Shown here one piece after another: positions 35,794 to 43,970 of a stretch of 64,000 nucleotides of DNA. The notes beneath the pieces were generated by a model. It saw only the letters and a program-made list of their open reading frames with translations. It did no database searches and was not told the origin of the DNA. How positions within the stretch are numbered: the stretch's first letter is position 1; every line of letters begins with the position of its first letter. The translations under genes and the position numbers were made by a program. The DNA lies in NCBI GenBank assembly GCA_026645575.1, contig JAPKMW010000003.1, positions 205,690 through 269,689 of the forward strand, given 5' to 3'. Origin of the DNA: Caldilineaceae bacterium (GTDB lineage: Bacteria > Chloroflexota > Anaerolineae > Caldilineales > Caldilineaceae).

Positions 35794-35850
35794 GTAACTA
35801 CTCCGCTCCTAGCCACTCACGGACTGGCTAGGAGCGGACTGAATAGTTAC
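35794..35850. repeat. Long inverted repeat, family A
   Basis: Left arm 35794-35815, right arm 35825-35850, contains GTAACTAC and CCGCTCCTAGCC and their complements. Related to 2759-2815, 10410-10487 and 36848-36914. Sits in the 505-nt gap 35659-36163, which holds no convincing gene; the second hairpin (36007-36061) is the only other structure. Confidence 0.75.
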
Positions 35851-36006
35851 ATTTTCTAGACGGTTCTATTGTGTGCGTGTAATCGTAATGCTTGTCAACA
35901 GGGGCAAGTACAACCGGGGTAAGGCGTTCTCTTCAGCTTCACGATGGGTCCCTAATAACTGACGAAACACAGACGCTATACCGCTGTTATGCCTACGCCA
36001 TTGTCG

Positions 36007-36061
36007 AACCAAAGCGGAGTTACGCCCTGGATGTAATTTGGGGCATAACTCCGCTTTGGTT
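36007..36061. repeat. 21-bp inverted repeat downstream of the stress-protein gene
   Basis: Arms 36007-36027 and 36041-36061, one mismatch, 13-nt loop. It lies 103 nt after the stop codon of the minus-strand gene at 36164 and may end its transcript. Confidence 0.65.
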
Positions 36062-36163
36062 AAGAAGAAGTCAAAGGTTGACCATCCAAAATAGGGAAAA
36101 GAATGGCGAAAAGTGATAAATGGATGGTAAGTGTATGGGTAGTGAAAATCGGCAAGGGCAGAA

Positions 36164-36712
36164 TTATCTTGCTGGCCCCATTGTTGCCAGTAAACGTTCG
36201 GCTTCGTTCGCCACTTCGCTATCGACCATAATCTCATAGCGTTGCGCCCGAATACTGCCAACAGAAGTGAAGTCGCGTCGACCGCCGGAGAAGGCATAGA
36301 AGAGCAAGCCAAAAAGGGCGCCTACAATCGCGCCGAAGATCAAGCCATAAAAGGCCAGTGTCAACGCCGAGACTAGGGGCGTGATCAAGCTAAAAAGACC
36401 AAAGATAAAGCCAATAAAAATCCCCGTGGCGGCCCCGCCCAGGGCGCCGTTAAGCAAGGCGCGTCCCCAGCCTAAGCGCCCGGTCACTTGTTCTTCAAAA
36501 CGCAATCCTTCAGCCACAATTGCTACCCGTTCAACCGGAAAGCGCTGATCGGACAGATAATCGACAGCGCGTTGCGCTTGGCTATAGTTCGTGTACGTTG
36601 CCACTGGTCGGCGGGCAGCCGGCGCATTGGCTATATGCTGTCCTTCATTATCCTGTCTGTCATACGTTGCGACACCTGGCGCTGCTGTGCCTGTTGTAGT
36701 TGAAGTATTCAT
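36164..36712 (-). CDS. Membrane protein with YflT/general-stress-17M-like N-terminal domain
   Basis: 182 residues; AAGGAG 6 nt before the ATG at 36712. Residues ~35-75 (VATYTNYSQAQRAVDYLSDQ, FPVERVAIVAEGL) match the heat-induced stress protein YflT domain. Gly-rich membrane hairpins follow (ALLNGALGGAATGIFIGFIF; IFGAIVGALFGLLFYAF), then a short domain ending RYEIMVDSEVANEAERLLA. Common in soil bacteria and linked to general stress; mechanism unknown. Confidence 0.83.
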   Translation of the reverse strand: MNTSTTTGTAAPGVATYDRQDNEGQHIANAPAARRPVATYTNYSQAQRAVDYLSDQRFPVERVAIVAEGLRFEEQVTGRLGWGRALLNGALGGAATGIFIGFIFGLFSLITPLVSALTLAFYGLIFGAIVGALFGLLFYAFSGGRRDFTSVGSIRAQRYEIMVDSEVANEAERLLATMGPAR

Positions 36713-36847
36713 TGAAGCTCCTTGTTCGCTCATCGTCGGGTATCATTTCGTTGAATATCATTGTTCTTCCTTTCCAGCGTATCAACAAAGAAAACGTCTG
36801 GTCTAGTGCTTAGTACAGCGCAAAGGTACATCGAGAGTTATATTTTT

Positions 36848-36914
36848 AGCGTAGCTACTAAGCCTGCTCCTAGCTGGTTCGTCACTGACCAGGAGCGGGC
36901 TTGGTAGCTATGCT
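36848..36914. repeat. Long inverted repeat, family A
   Basis: Left arm 36848-36873 and right arm 36888-36914 with small mismatches; carries GTAGCTACTAAGCCTGCTCC. Sits in the 311-nt gap 36713-37023 upstream of the stress gene. No other feature recognised there. Confidence 0.75.
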
Positions 36915-37023
36915 CATTGATTGGGTGTTGACTGTAAAGACCAATAAGGGCAGTGTGCATTGCACAGGGCAACCAAATTCCAGCTTTGGCGCTATCCTGT
37001 ATTCGGTGCAAGGCACGCTGCGC

Positions 37024-38229
37024 CTACCCCTGATAACGGCGAAAGTTGGGAAAGTCAATGGGCCGACTGCGTTGCGCTACGGATTGATCAGAAAGCGGGC
37101 CGGGAACGCTCCATTCGACCGCGTCATAGACATCAATATCGGGTGGCAAGCCTTCGTGCAGCGTCTGCAAGAGACGGTAGATCATAATAAAATCCATGCC
37201 GCCATGACCACCCCGCTTACGCGCCAGTTCACCCAAATTCGTCCACAGCGGATCTTCCCACTGCGCTTTATACTCCTCAATTGGTAGCCAGGCTTCATGT
37301 TTGCCCATGCCATCCAAATAGAGGCGGGGGGGATAGTCACGAAAAAGCCCTTTGGTGCCGCCGATGAGAAAGCCGCGATCATAGGGGCGTGGGGTATGCG
37401 AATCATGTTGCAGCAGAATCGTGCGCCCCTGCACGGTGCGGATCAGACTGCTGTTCATGTCCCCACAGCGGTAGATCTCCTGTCGTTTCGGGTCGCTGGC
37501 GGGCAACGCTGCATCGCGATAGGCGCTCAGGCCAATTTCCCGGCTGCTCATCGAGACAAGATAGTCAAAGCGGTCATTGGCGCCGATGCCCAAAATTTTT
37601 GCTACTGGGCCTAAGCCGTGGGTGGGATAAAGATTGCCGTCACGCTCAATGTGCGCCCGTCGGCGCCATAATCCTTCGCTGCGGTCTTCCAGCAACATCG
37701 CACGCAAATCGTGAATGTAAGCACATTCGGCGTGGGTCAATTCACCCAATAGCCCGGCATCGACCATGCGCTTGACCAACGTCTCCCAATAGTCATAGCA
37801 ACAGTTTTCCAACATGATACAGTGGCGGCGCGTCCGTTCGGAAGTTTCCACCAGTTGCCAGCACTCCTCCACCGTTGTCGCCACCGGCACTTCGACCGCC
37901 ACATGCTTGCCCGCCTCCATTGCCGCCAGGGCATAGGGGGTGTGGGTCGTCCACGGCGTGGCAACGATCACCAAGTCCAAGTCGATTGCCAAAAGATGGC
38001 GCCAGCTATCTTTCCCACTCAGCGCGGTTGGCGCCGGTTGCCCCGCACTCGTAATTTGACTGGTCGCTTTGGCCACAGCCTCTTCGCTTACATCCGCCAC
38101 CGCCGCCACCTGGACGCCGTCACAGGCGAGCATCTCGTGGAGCAACGAACGACCACGGCCACCAACCCCAATAAAACCGACGCGTACCACCTCACAGCGT
38201 TCAAAAGGAATGCCGTGCATTGAAGTCAT
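37024..38229 (-). CDS. Gfo/Idh/MocA oxidoreductase, GH109-like
   Basis: About 401 residues; the ATG at 38229 has AAGG 5 nt upstream. Rossmann GVGGRGRSLL near residue 20. TPWTTHTPYALAAMEAGKHV, then EVPVATTVEECW, MLENCCYDYWE, AYIHDLRAM and GNLYPTHGLGPVAKILGI closely resemble GH109 enzymes (NAD-dependent alpha-N-acetylgalactosaminidases). Those act by transient oxidation at C3. Probably removes a sugar from a glycoside rather than acting as a simple dehydrogenase; specificity unproven. No signal peptide. Followed by a hairpin and another family member. Confidence 0.85.
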   Translation of the reverse strand: MTSMHGIPFERCEVVRVGFIGVGGRGRSLLHEMLACDGVQVAAVADVSEEAVAKATSQITSAGQPAPTALSGKDSWRHLLAIDLDLVIVATPWTTHTPYALAAMEAGKHVAVEVPVATTVEECWQLVETSERTRRHCIMLENCCYDYWETLVKRMVDAGLLGELTHAECAYIHDLRAMLLEDRSEGLWRRRAHIERDGNLYPTHGLGPVAKILGIGANDRFDYLVSMSSREIGLSAYRDAALPASDPKRQEIYRCGDMNSSLIRTVQGRTILLQHDSHTPRPYDRGFLIGGTKGLFRDYPPRLYLDGMGKHEAWLPIEEYKAQWEDPLWTNLGELARKRGGHGGMDFIMIYRLLQTLHEGLPPDIDVYDAVEWSVPGPLSDQSVAQRSRPIDFPNFRRYQG

Positions 38230-38278
38230 ATGAGCCTTCATTTCATTTGGTAAACTAGGAACAGGAGAATCTCATAGT

Positions 38279-38342
38279 AATTTCATTACGTGTTACGTGT
38301 TGCGTGAACCGCTTGACGCAACACGTAACACGTAATGAAATT
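38279..38342. repeat. Perfect 27-bp hairpin between two oxidoreductase genes
   Basis: Arms 38279-38305 and 38316-38342, 10-nt loop, built from repeats of ACGTGTTACGTGTTGCGT. Lies upstream of the GH109-like gene and downstream of nothing: the next gene (38391-39656) is on the same strand, upstream in transcription. Confidence 0.75.
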
Positions 38343-38390
38343 TAGTTATACTCTCATCTATGCGCGAGTTGAGTATATATAGATACGGGG

Positions 38391-39656
38391 TTAAATATCC
38401 ATGCTATCATTAATGTCGCGCTGGTACTCGTCCAATTCCTCGTTGAGTACCTCGTCTAGCGTCACCAGACGACCGGCCACGCCCGATTCCAGAATGGAGT
38501 AGGAGACCGCCACTGAGCGCGTACCCTGGTAGAGATCCACTTCCACGGGGCGCTCCCCGAGAATGCCACGGGCGAAGTCATCATATTCGACGGCGAGCAA
38601 CTTGCGGTCGATCTGCTCGAAGGGGAACTCATATTTCCAGAGGCGGTCGCCACCAAAGAGGGTCGCTGTGGCAATGTCGAGATGGAAATCGGGAACGAGA
38701 TCAAGAATACGGCCATCGTCGATCTTCTCGTGGCCCAGGCGGTGCAAGACCAGGTGATGGCCGCTGCGGTCATTGGGCATATCCATGGAGCCTTTAGAGC
38801 CATGAATTTCGCGACACCAGATGCCTTTGCCATGCCCGGCGTGATTCTCAATGTACTGGCCAACGGCGCCGCTGGCAAAATTGACCGTGGCGAAACAGGC
38901 GTCTTCCGCCGTCGCTTCAAAGTCCGCCGGCATCTTGCGCTGGAACTTGGCATAGATCGGATTGGGCGCCGATTGCGGTTTCTCGCCGGCGCCAGCGGGA
39001 TTGTGGCGCATCTTCTCAAAGAGACGCGTTTGGGCGTAGACACTCTTGATCTCGCCCATGAAATACTCCATGATGTCAGCAAAGTGGACGCCAACATCGA
39101 GCAGCACGCCGCTCTGATCCTTCTGATGGCGCCAGACCGAGATGAGCATTTGGTTGCCTTGCGCGCCAACGGTGGTGTGGATCATAAAGCGGGGCTGACC
39201 GATAATGCCGCCGTCGAGGAGCGCTTTGGCCAGGCGGTTGATCGGGTCGCGCCGGTAGTTTTCGGCCACACTCATCACCAGTTGTTTGTCGGCGGCGGCC
39301 TTGCGCATGATGTTGCTGGCGCGCACCGTCAAACCGACCGGCTTTTCGATCATGGCATGAAAGCCATGGTGGATCGCCTGTACGGCCAGCGCATGGTGAA
39401 AGCGGGGGGTGGTCGTAATATCGACCGCCTTCACCCCCAGCGGCGCCAGATCATCCATCTTGCCGACGACCGTGGGGCGCTTGCCAAAGTGTTCGGCAGC
39501 CTGGTCGGCCAGCGATTCGGCGTTTTCCAACACCGGGTCGCAGGCGCCGATCAGGTCAAATTGGTTGAGGCCAGCCCGGTGCAATTCGGCCAGGCCATAC
39601 ATGTGGCGATGGCCCATGCCACCGCAGCCGACAATGGCTAAAGGAATTTTGGACAT
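38391..39656 (-). CDS. Gfo/Idh/MocA family oxidoreductase
   Basis: 421 residues from MSKIPLAIVGCGGMGHRHMY, an N-terminal Rossmann domain. EKPVGLTVRASNIM (residues ~105) carries the EKP motif with the catalytic-region Lys, and AENYRRDPINRLAKALLDGG is the usual N-terminal/C-terminal linker. Acts on a sugar or inositol derivative with NAD(P). One of four paralogues in the window. Confidence 0.9.
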   Translation of the reverse strand: MSKIPLAIVGCGGMGHRHMYGLAELHRAGLNQFDLIGACDPVLENAESLADQAAEHFGKRPTVVGKMDDLAPLGVKAVDITTTPRFHHALAVQAIHHGFHAMIEKPVGLTVRASNIMRKAAADKQLVMSVAENYRRDPINRLAKALLDGGIIGQPRFMIHTTVGAQGNQMLISVWRHQKDQSGVLLDVGVHFADIMEYFMGEIKSVYAQTRLFEKMRHNPAGAGEKPQSAPNPIYAKFQRKMPADFEATAEDACFATVNFASGAVGQYIENHAGHGKGIWCREIHGSKGSMDMPNDRSGHHLVLHRLGHEKIDDGRILDLVPDFHLDIATATLFGGDRLWKYEFPFEQIDRKLLAVEYDDFARGILGERPVEVDLYQGTRSVAVSYSILESGVAGRLVTLDEVLNEELDEYQRDINDSMDI

Positions 39657-39755
39657 TGGTTCTCTTCCTTCTAAAATTTGCTGTATTGACAAATAACACC
39701 GACAGCGTAGAATGATTTAAACAACTGCTCAGTCGAAACGAAAGGTGACACAATC

Positions 39756-40037
39756 TTGAAAACTTACTCAATCACCAAAGCCCGTACTCATTTCAGCAAA
39801 CTGCTCCATGTAATTGAACAAGAAGGTATTATTCAACTTACGCGTCGTAACAAAGTCGTCGCCTTTTTGTTTTCGCCAGGTGAGTATGAGCGATTATCGC
39901 AAAATAGACAAACTGGTTTTTGGGACGCTTATTTGGCCTTTCGTCAACGGCTTGAGCAAACCGATCTGGATCTTGACCCTGCTGAAATTTTTGCAAATGT
40001 GCGCGATCAAGCGCCTGGTAGTGAAGTGCGTTGGTAG
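39756..40037 (+). CDS. Orphan Phd/YefM-type antitoxin
   Basis: 93 residues from a TTG start (AAAGGTG upstream). Begins KTYSITKARTHFSKLLHVIE, then RNKVVAFLFSPGEYERL, the Phd/YefM DNA-binding N terminus, with an acidic C-terminal tail. No toxin follows: the next gene (40039-40503) is on the other strand and its stop is only 1 nt away. Likely lost its PIN or RelE partner, or acts as a solo regulator. Confidence 0.85.
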   Translation: MKTYSITKARTHFSKLLHVIEQEGIIQLTRRNKVVAFLFSPGEYERLSQNRQTGFWDAYLAFRQRLEQTDLDLDPAEIFANVRDQAPGSEVRW

Positions 40038-40038
40038 C

Positions 40039-40503
40039 TTATGGCGGTGCTAACCCTATAACCCCGTAAAGATTTTTCTCTTCATACCAGGCTAAATTAA
40101 ACTCAGCCAGCGCGATTACTTGTGGCGCTTCGGGAAAAGCTGGGTCATTCAAATAGATAGTTTCTCCTTCTATGCCGATAACGACAACTGCATGAATCAT
40201 CTCCTGGTAATCCCAATAGGACAACATCTGGGTGTTAAGCGAGACAATCACGGGTAAGCCTGTGTCCAGATAAGCCTGCAATTGTTCAGGGCTACCGTAA
40301 TCGATAGTCACGGATAAACCGTAGGCAGACTCTAGATGATGTAAGTTACGAAAGAGTGTACCAATTGGCATAGTGCGTAATACTTGCAACAAGCGTTCAT
40401 ATCGCACCGGCACCTGTAGATAATCCAAAACCATTGCCGTACAAGCAACCAGACAGTCAGCCTGTCGGCGCTGTTTCCAGTGTGAGACGGCTAGCAAGTT
40501 CAT
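40039..40503 (-). CDS. C39-like cysteine peptidase domain protein (module copy 2)
   Basis: 154 residues from MNLLAVSHWKQRRQADCLVA. Oxyanion Gln and nucleophile Cys in RQADC, His in IHAVVVIGIE, Asp in YLNDPAF: all three retained as in the copy at 1463-1936, with LLAVSH, VLDYLQVP and GETIYLNDP shared. The start used is inside the upstream gene, giving the same 47-nt overlap as copy 1. No signal peptide or membrane segment. Likely cytoplasmic. Confidence 0.82.
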   Translation of the reverse strand: MNLLAVSHWKQRRQADCLVACTAMVLDYLQVPVRYERLLQVLRTMPIGTLFRNLHHLESAYGLSVTIDYGSPEQLQAYLDTGLPVIVSLNTQMLSYWDYQEMIHAVVVIGIEGETIYLNDPAFPEAPQVIALAEFNLAWYEEKNLYGVIGLAPP

Positions 40504-40849
40504 TGGCTCTGTCCTGCATTGTTTGAATTTGAGTAGGGGTGAGGGGAATGACAGCACCTGTCATCGCGTCTACGTCAATAGCACCAACTTGCGCCACTCT
40601 GCCCCATTCGCTTAAGAGTAAGCTGGTTGTCATGCGCCAGATTGGTCGTTCACCCCAGATTAACACTGGTTCGTCAGCCACAATTGCCATTGCGACATCC
40701 ATACTGAGATAGCCGTTAGCATGGCGCTTTGCTTCTTTAGGCGAAACGGGAATGGTACCAGTAAAGGTTTTGCCCATAAAGCGACCTTCAATCTGTAGCT
40801 CACCTTTTTCCGGCCAAACGCCTTCCCATTCATAAAGGACTTGAATCAT
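40457..40849 (-). CDS. Unknown ~130-residue protein, first gene of C39-like module (copy 2)
   Basis: Homologue of 1129-1509. Begins MIQVLYEWEGVWPEKGELQI and shares WP..GELQI, HANGYLSMDVAMA, RPIWRM and IDVDAMTGAVIPL. AGGAGC lies 6 nt before the ATG. Its final 47 nt encode the start of the peptidase in another frame. No known family recognised. Confidence 0.8.
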   Translation of the reverse strand: MIQVLYEWEGVWPEKGELQIEGRFMGKTFTGTIPVSPKEAKRHANGYLSMDVAMAIVADEPVLIWGERPIWRMTTSLLLSEWGRVAQVGAIDVDAMTGAVIPLTPTQIQTMQDRANELASRLTLETAPTG

Positions 40850-40889
40850 TTTGTTGCTCCTGCCATAACAACCCTACGAGCATCTTTGA

Positions 40890-41912
40890 TCAGTCTATCA
40901 CACCGCCCGTCGCCCGCAACAACGTCTCCTGCACCAGCAACTCATGCGATAACGGGCGATCTGGCGGCTGTTGACCGGTAATCGTCGCCAAAAACGCCAC
41001 CAATTCCAGATCATGGGTATCCTGCCGCCCCTGGTCAGGTAATTCGATGATATGCAGACCCTTGTCATAACCGCCGCCGGCCTCTTCCAGACAGAGGCGC
41101 AACAGTTTCGCCGGCTCAAAGGGATCGACTATGATCGCGCTGCCCTTTGTGCCGTAGACCTCAAAGCGGCGCGCCATGGGTCGCGGCTCCATCGCCGCAA
41201 TGTCGATAAAAGCGATGGCCTTCTCAAACTCAAAGACGCCCAGCGTATTGTCCTTAAAGGTGGGGACAACACCAGTGTCATTGCGCAAAAAGGCGGTGAC
41301 TTTGGTGGGGCGTCCCAGCAGCCAGACCACCTGATCAAGCATGTGGCCGCCCAGGTCATAAAAGATACCGCCCTGGTGATAGCTGATAGTATCGCGCGTG
41401 TTATAGCCTAAGCCCACCTTCTCCGGTGGAATCCAGGTGGACATATGGGCGCGCACCGAAAAAACGTCACCTAGCAGGCCGCTTTTCACCCACTCGGCAA
41501 TCTGGCGAAAGCCGTGGTGGTAGCGGAACATATAGCCCATCTGCACCTGTAGCCCTTTTTGCTCGGCCTTCGCGATAATGCGTTGCCACTGCGGCCAGTT
41601 GTCACCAGCCGGTTTGTCATACCAGGCATGTTTGCCGGCGTCGATAATCGCTTCGGTGTGATCCAGGCTCTCGCGGTTCAACCCTTCTGAGGCAATGCCC
41701 ACAATCGTGGGATCATTCAACATTTCCGCAGCGCTGTCATACCAGTGTAGACCCTTGTAAATGGGATCTTGTTCGGTGACAATGCGCCGCCGCTCCGGGT
41801 CTGGTTCAAAAACCCCCGCCACTTCCACTGCGGGATGATTGACCATTGCCAGCATTTTCGACCCAGCGTGACCATGTTTGGTGCCATACTGGGCCAGACG
41901 AATCTTTGTCAT
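40890..41912 (-). CDS. Gfo/Idh/MocA family oxidoreductase
   Basis: 340 residues from MTKIRLAQYGTKHGHAGSKM; Rossmann with an unusual KHGHAG instead of G.G..G. YDKPAGDNWPQWQRI carries the DKP motif, and DLGGHMLDQVVWLLGRP the C-terminal His/Asp region. Likely a sugar dehydrogenase or dehydratase-type member. Weak Shine-Dalgarno. Neighbour of the PhyH dioxygenase, across the octamer array. Confidence 0.87.
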   Translation of the reverse strand: MTKIRLAQYGTKHGHAGSKMLAMVNHPAVEVAGVFEPDPERRRIVTEQDPIYKGLHWYDSAAEMLNDPTIVGIASEGLNRESLDHTEAIIDAGKHAWYDKPAGDNWPQWQRIIAKAEQKGLQVQMGYMFRYHHGFRQIAEWVKSGLLGDVFSVRAHMSTWIPPEKVGLGYNTRDTISYHQGGIFYDLGGHMLDQVVWLLGRPTKVTAFLRNDTGVVPTFKDNTLGVFEFEKAIAFIDIAAMEPRPMARRFEVYGTKGSAIIVDPFEPAKLLRLCLEEAGGGYDKGLHIIELPDQGRQDTHDLELVAFLATITGQQPPDRPLSHELLVQETLLRATGGVID

Positions 41913-41932
41913 GTTGGTTCTTTCGTTTTTGG

Positions 41933-42073
41933 GTAGATAAGTAGACAAGTAAATAGGCGTTTCCATGAAGCTTACCTGTCTACCTGTCTACCTGTTTACC
42001 TGTCTACCTGTCTACCTGTTTACCTATCTACCTGTCTACCTGTCTACCTGTTTACCTGTCTACCTGTCTACCT
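41933..42073. repeat. Octamer array (CTGTCTAC)n with facing inverted arm
   Basis: Three units of the AGGTAGAC orientation (41933-41956), an 18-nt spacer, then twelve units in the opposite orientation (41973-42073). A regular third-unit variant (CTGTTTAC) gives a 24-bp higher-order period. Ends 5 nt from the PhyH stop codon. Mirror architecture of 31564-31682. Confidence 0.88.
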
Positions 42074-42078
42074 AAAGA

Positions 42079-43044
42079 TTACGCGCAGACCGGGTTCTCC
42101 GTCGTCCAGCGGTTAAACTTGCCCATGCCTTCCGTCGCCAGCTTATAGCGGGCGTCGGCCCAGAGTTGATCCCAGGTGGCGGGATCGTGTAGTTCACTTT
42201 CGGGGTTTTGACGGCTGCGGGCGATAAAGCCGGGGAAGGCGCCGCGTCCGGTCGGCTGGCCGATGGGGTTGTAGCGCAGGTCAAAGCTCCAACGAATATT
42301 TTCGCTGTTGTTGGAATGGGAAGCATGGACGGTCAATTTGGTCATAAAGAGCGCGCTGCCCCGCTTCATGGGCAGGGAAACTGCCTTGCCGTCAAGCAAT
42401 TTACCGGGAATCTTCAAGCCAATGTCACTGGGGCAATGGTCGAGCAAGCCCTGGTTGTGGCTGTTCGGCCAGACGCAGAGACAGCCATTTTCCACCGTAG
42501 CGTCCCAGAGGGGGAACCAGACCGTCAGAATTTCGCTATTGTCCGCTTCCGCGTTGACCACGCCATTGTCCTGATGTACCGGCGTCTTGCCCAGTTGCAC
42601 CTGCCCTTTTTCATTGATAGGACAGAGATGTTCCGGCGGTTTCAGGCGCACATGTTGCACCGGGTTGGAATAGATCTCCGGCCCGATGATCGATTCGACG
42701 GCGTCGAGCAGCTTTTCATTGCGCAACATGCGGAAGACCGCCGGGCCGGCCCAATAGGGTGTATCAACCTTGACATCGGCCTGGGGCAAGGAAAAGTCAA
42801 AATATTGGGCATGAACCTTGCCGCTCTCTTTGTAAATTTCGATCAAGCGCTGGCCAAAGGGCAGATCCGCATAGGTGGATGAAATCTCGCCCTTGGCATA
42901 GAGTTCGTCCGCCAGCTTGTCCAACACCACTTTGTACTCTTCGATGATCGGGTCAATATCTTCCGCCGGATCAAAGAGATCCTCGACCACTAGATAGCCG
43001 TCACGCTGGAATTGGGCGACCTGTTCGGCAGTCAAAAACGCCAT
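42079..43044 (-). CDS. Phytanoyl-CoA dioxygenase (PhyH) family protein
   Basis: 321 residues, Fe(II)/2-oxoglutarate oxygenase. The metal triad is His157/Asp159 (PVHQDNG) and His240 (LTVHASH), with Arg251 for 2-oxoglutarate. It lacks an acyl-CoA-specific extension and is likely to hydroxylate a small metabolite. Surrounded by sugar oxidoreductases, so a carbohydrate-linked substrate is plausible (inference). Confidence 0.9.
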   Translation of the reverse strand: MAFLTAEQVAQFQRDGYLVVEDLFDPAEDIDPIIEEYKVVLDKLADELYAKGEISSTYADLPFGQRLIEIYKESGKVHAQYFDFSLPQADVKVDTPYWAGPAVFRMLRNEKLLDAVESIIGPEIYSNPVQHVRLKPPEHLCPINEKGQVQLGKTPVHQDNGVVNAEADNSEILTVWFPLWDATVENGCLCVWPNSHNQGLLDHCPSDIGLKIPGKLLDGKAVSLPMKRGSALFMTKLTVHASHSNNSENIRWSFDLRYNPIGQPTGRGAFPGFIARSRQNPESELHDPATWDQLWADARYKLATEGMGKFNRWTTENPVCA

Positions 43045-43089
43045 TGTTTGCCTCCTTCGTCTACGCTAAATTGATTGATACAACAACTG

Positions 43090-43803
43090 TTACCGGGAAA
43101 AGGACGGATGATGCGCGTCAAGGTGTGCAGTGACAAGTTGATCGCTGGCATACTCCGTAATCAACAAGGTTAAATCGGTCAGGGCATTGGCAACATCCGC
43201 TTGCCCGTTGGTATGATGCGCCTCGATCACCAGCAGCGCTGTCGTTGTATCCGGTTGGGCGGCGCTTTCGGCGCTCTGGCGCCAACACCAGCGGCGGGCC
43301 AACACCATACCGGTTTCATCAGCAAAGACCACTTCACCGGGTTCAGGGTGAACAACTTCCTGGCTGCCCAATTCGGTAAAGCGTTCATGACCGGTTGCGA
43401 AACGTACCGTCACCGGTTCGCTCACAGCGCGCCAGTCAAAGACCGCCACCGGTAAGGCATAGCGGATACTGACTAGATTGCCAATATCAACGAGCAAATT
43501 GATAGTGGGAATGTCGCCAGCCTTGGACAAACGACGCAGCAACGCTTCTGCGGCACAGCGAATTTGCGTCGGGTTGACGCCAAAGCGGCGAAAGGCCGAA
43601 CGCCAGGCGGCCAAGGACGGTACATCGCTCAAGGATTCCGGCAGACGGGCGCGCACAACGGCCTGTTCCTGTTGATAGCGCGCCAGCAAAGCCGGTGGGG
43701 TAGGCCCGTTCCGCAAGTTTGCGGCAAAGAGCACACCGGCCTGGATGGTAGGATACGCAGCCAGCAAGTTAGCATCATAGTGAAAAAGCGCTTTTGTCTT
43801 CAT
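43090..43803 (-). CDS. B3/B4 domain protein (phenylalanyl-tRNA synthetase-like editing domain)
   Basis: 237 residues. A B3/B4 fold without synthetase parts: IQAGVLFAANLRNG, WRSAFRRFGVNPTQIRCAAE, PTINLLVDIGNLVSIRYALP, and FADETGMVLARRWCWRQ. Stand-alone members are thought to edit or bind mischarged tRNA or related aminoacyl compounds. Last of the minus-strand series; divergent from the beta-helix gene. Confidence 0.9.
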   Translation of the reverse strand: MKTKALFHYDANLLAAYPTIQAGVLFAANLRNGPTPPALLARYQQEQAVVRARLPESLSDVPSLAAWRSAFRRFGVNPTQIRCAAEALLRRLSKAGDIPTINLLVDIGNLVSIRYALPVAVFDWRAVSEPVTVRFATGHERFTELGSQEVVHPEPGEVVFADETGMVLARRWCWRQSAESAAQPDTTTALLVIEAHHTNGQADVANALTDLTLLITEYASDQLVTAHLDAHHPSFSR

Positions 43804-43903
43804 AGTTTCCTATTCTATCATAGCTCTATTGGACGTACCAATAGCGTTTACGCGCCACCAGGGCTGTACGATAAATTCTCAGCGTACAGTAAGCTTGGTA
43901 GGG

Positions 43904-43934
43904 TTGACTATTTGGCAAAAATATCATATATAAT
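43904..43934 (+). promoter_or_regulatory. Predicted promoter of the beta-helix gene
   Basis: TTGACT, 17-nt spacer, TATATA, or 19-nt spacer to TATAAT. 37 nt upstream of the ATG at 43971. Good match in an otherwise AT-rich segment. Confidence 0.55.
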
Positions 43935-43970
43935 TGTTGCGTTTTTGTTTTATTGCGTAAAGGAGATTTG

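Noticed and set aside
35866..36312. A 148-codon minus-strand frame ending in LPRLYLPLL.. like the secreted-protein tail
   Set aside because: Its first ~50 codons lie within the real gene at 36164-36712, in another frame; no Shine-Dalgarno or signal peptide; the tail-like piece is not at the exact C terminus.
38682..39641. 319-codon plus-strand frame opposite a Gfo/Idh/MocA gene
   Set aside because: Antisense shadow; composition typical of reversed codons and no family match.
41933..42073. CRISPR array
   Set aside because: Units are 8 bp with no spacers; no cas genes.
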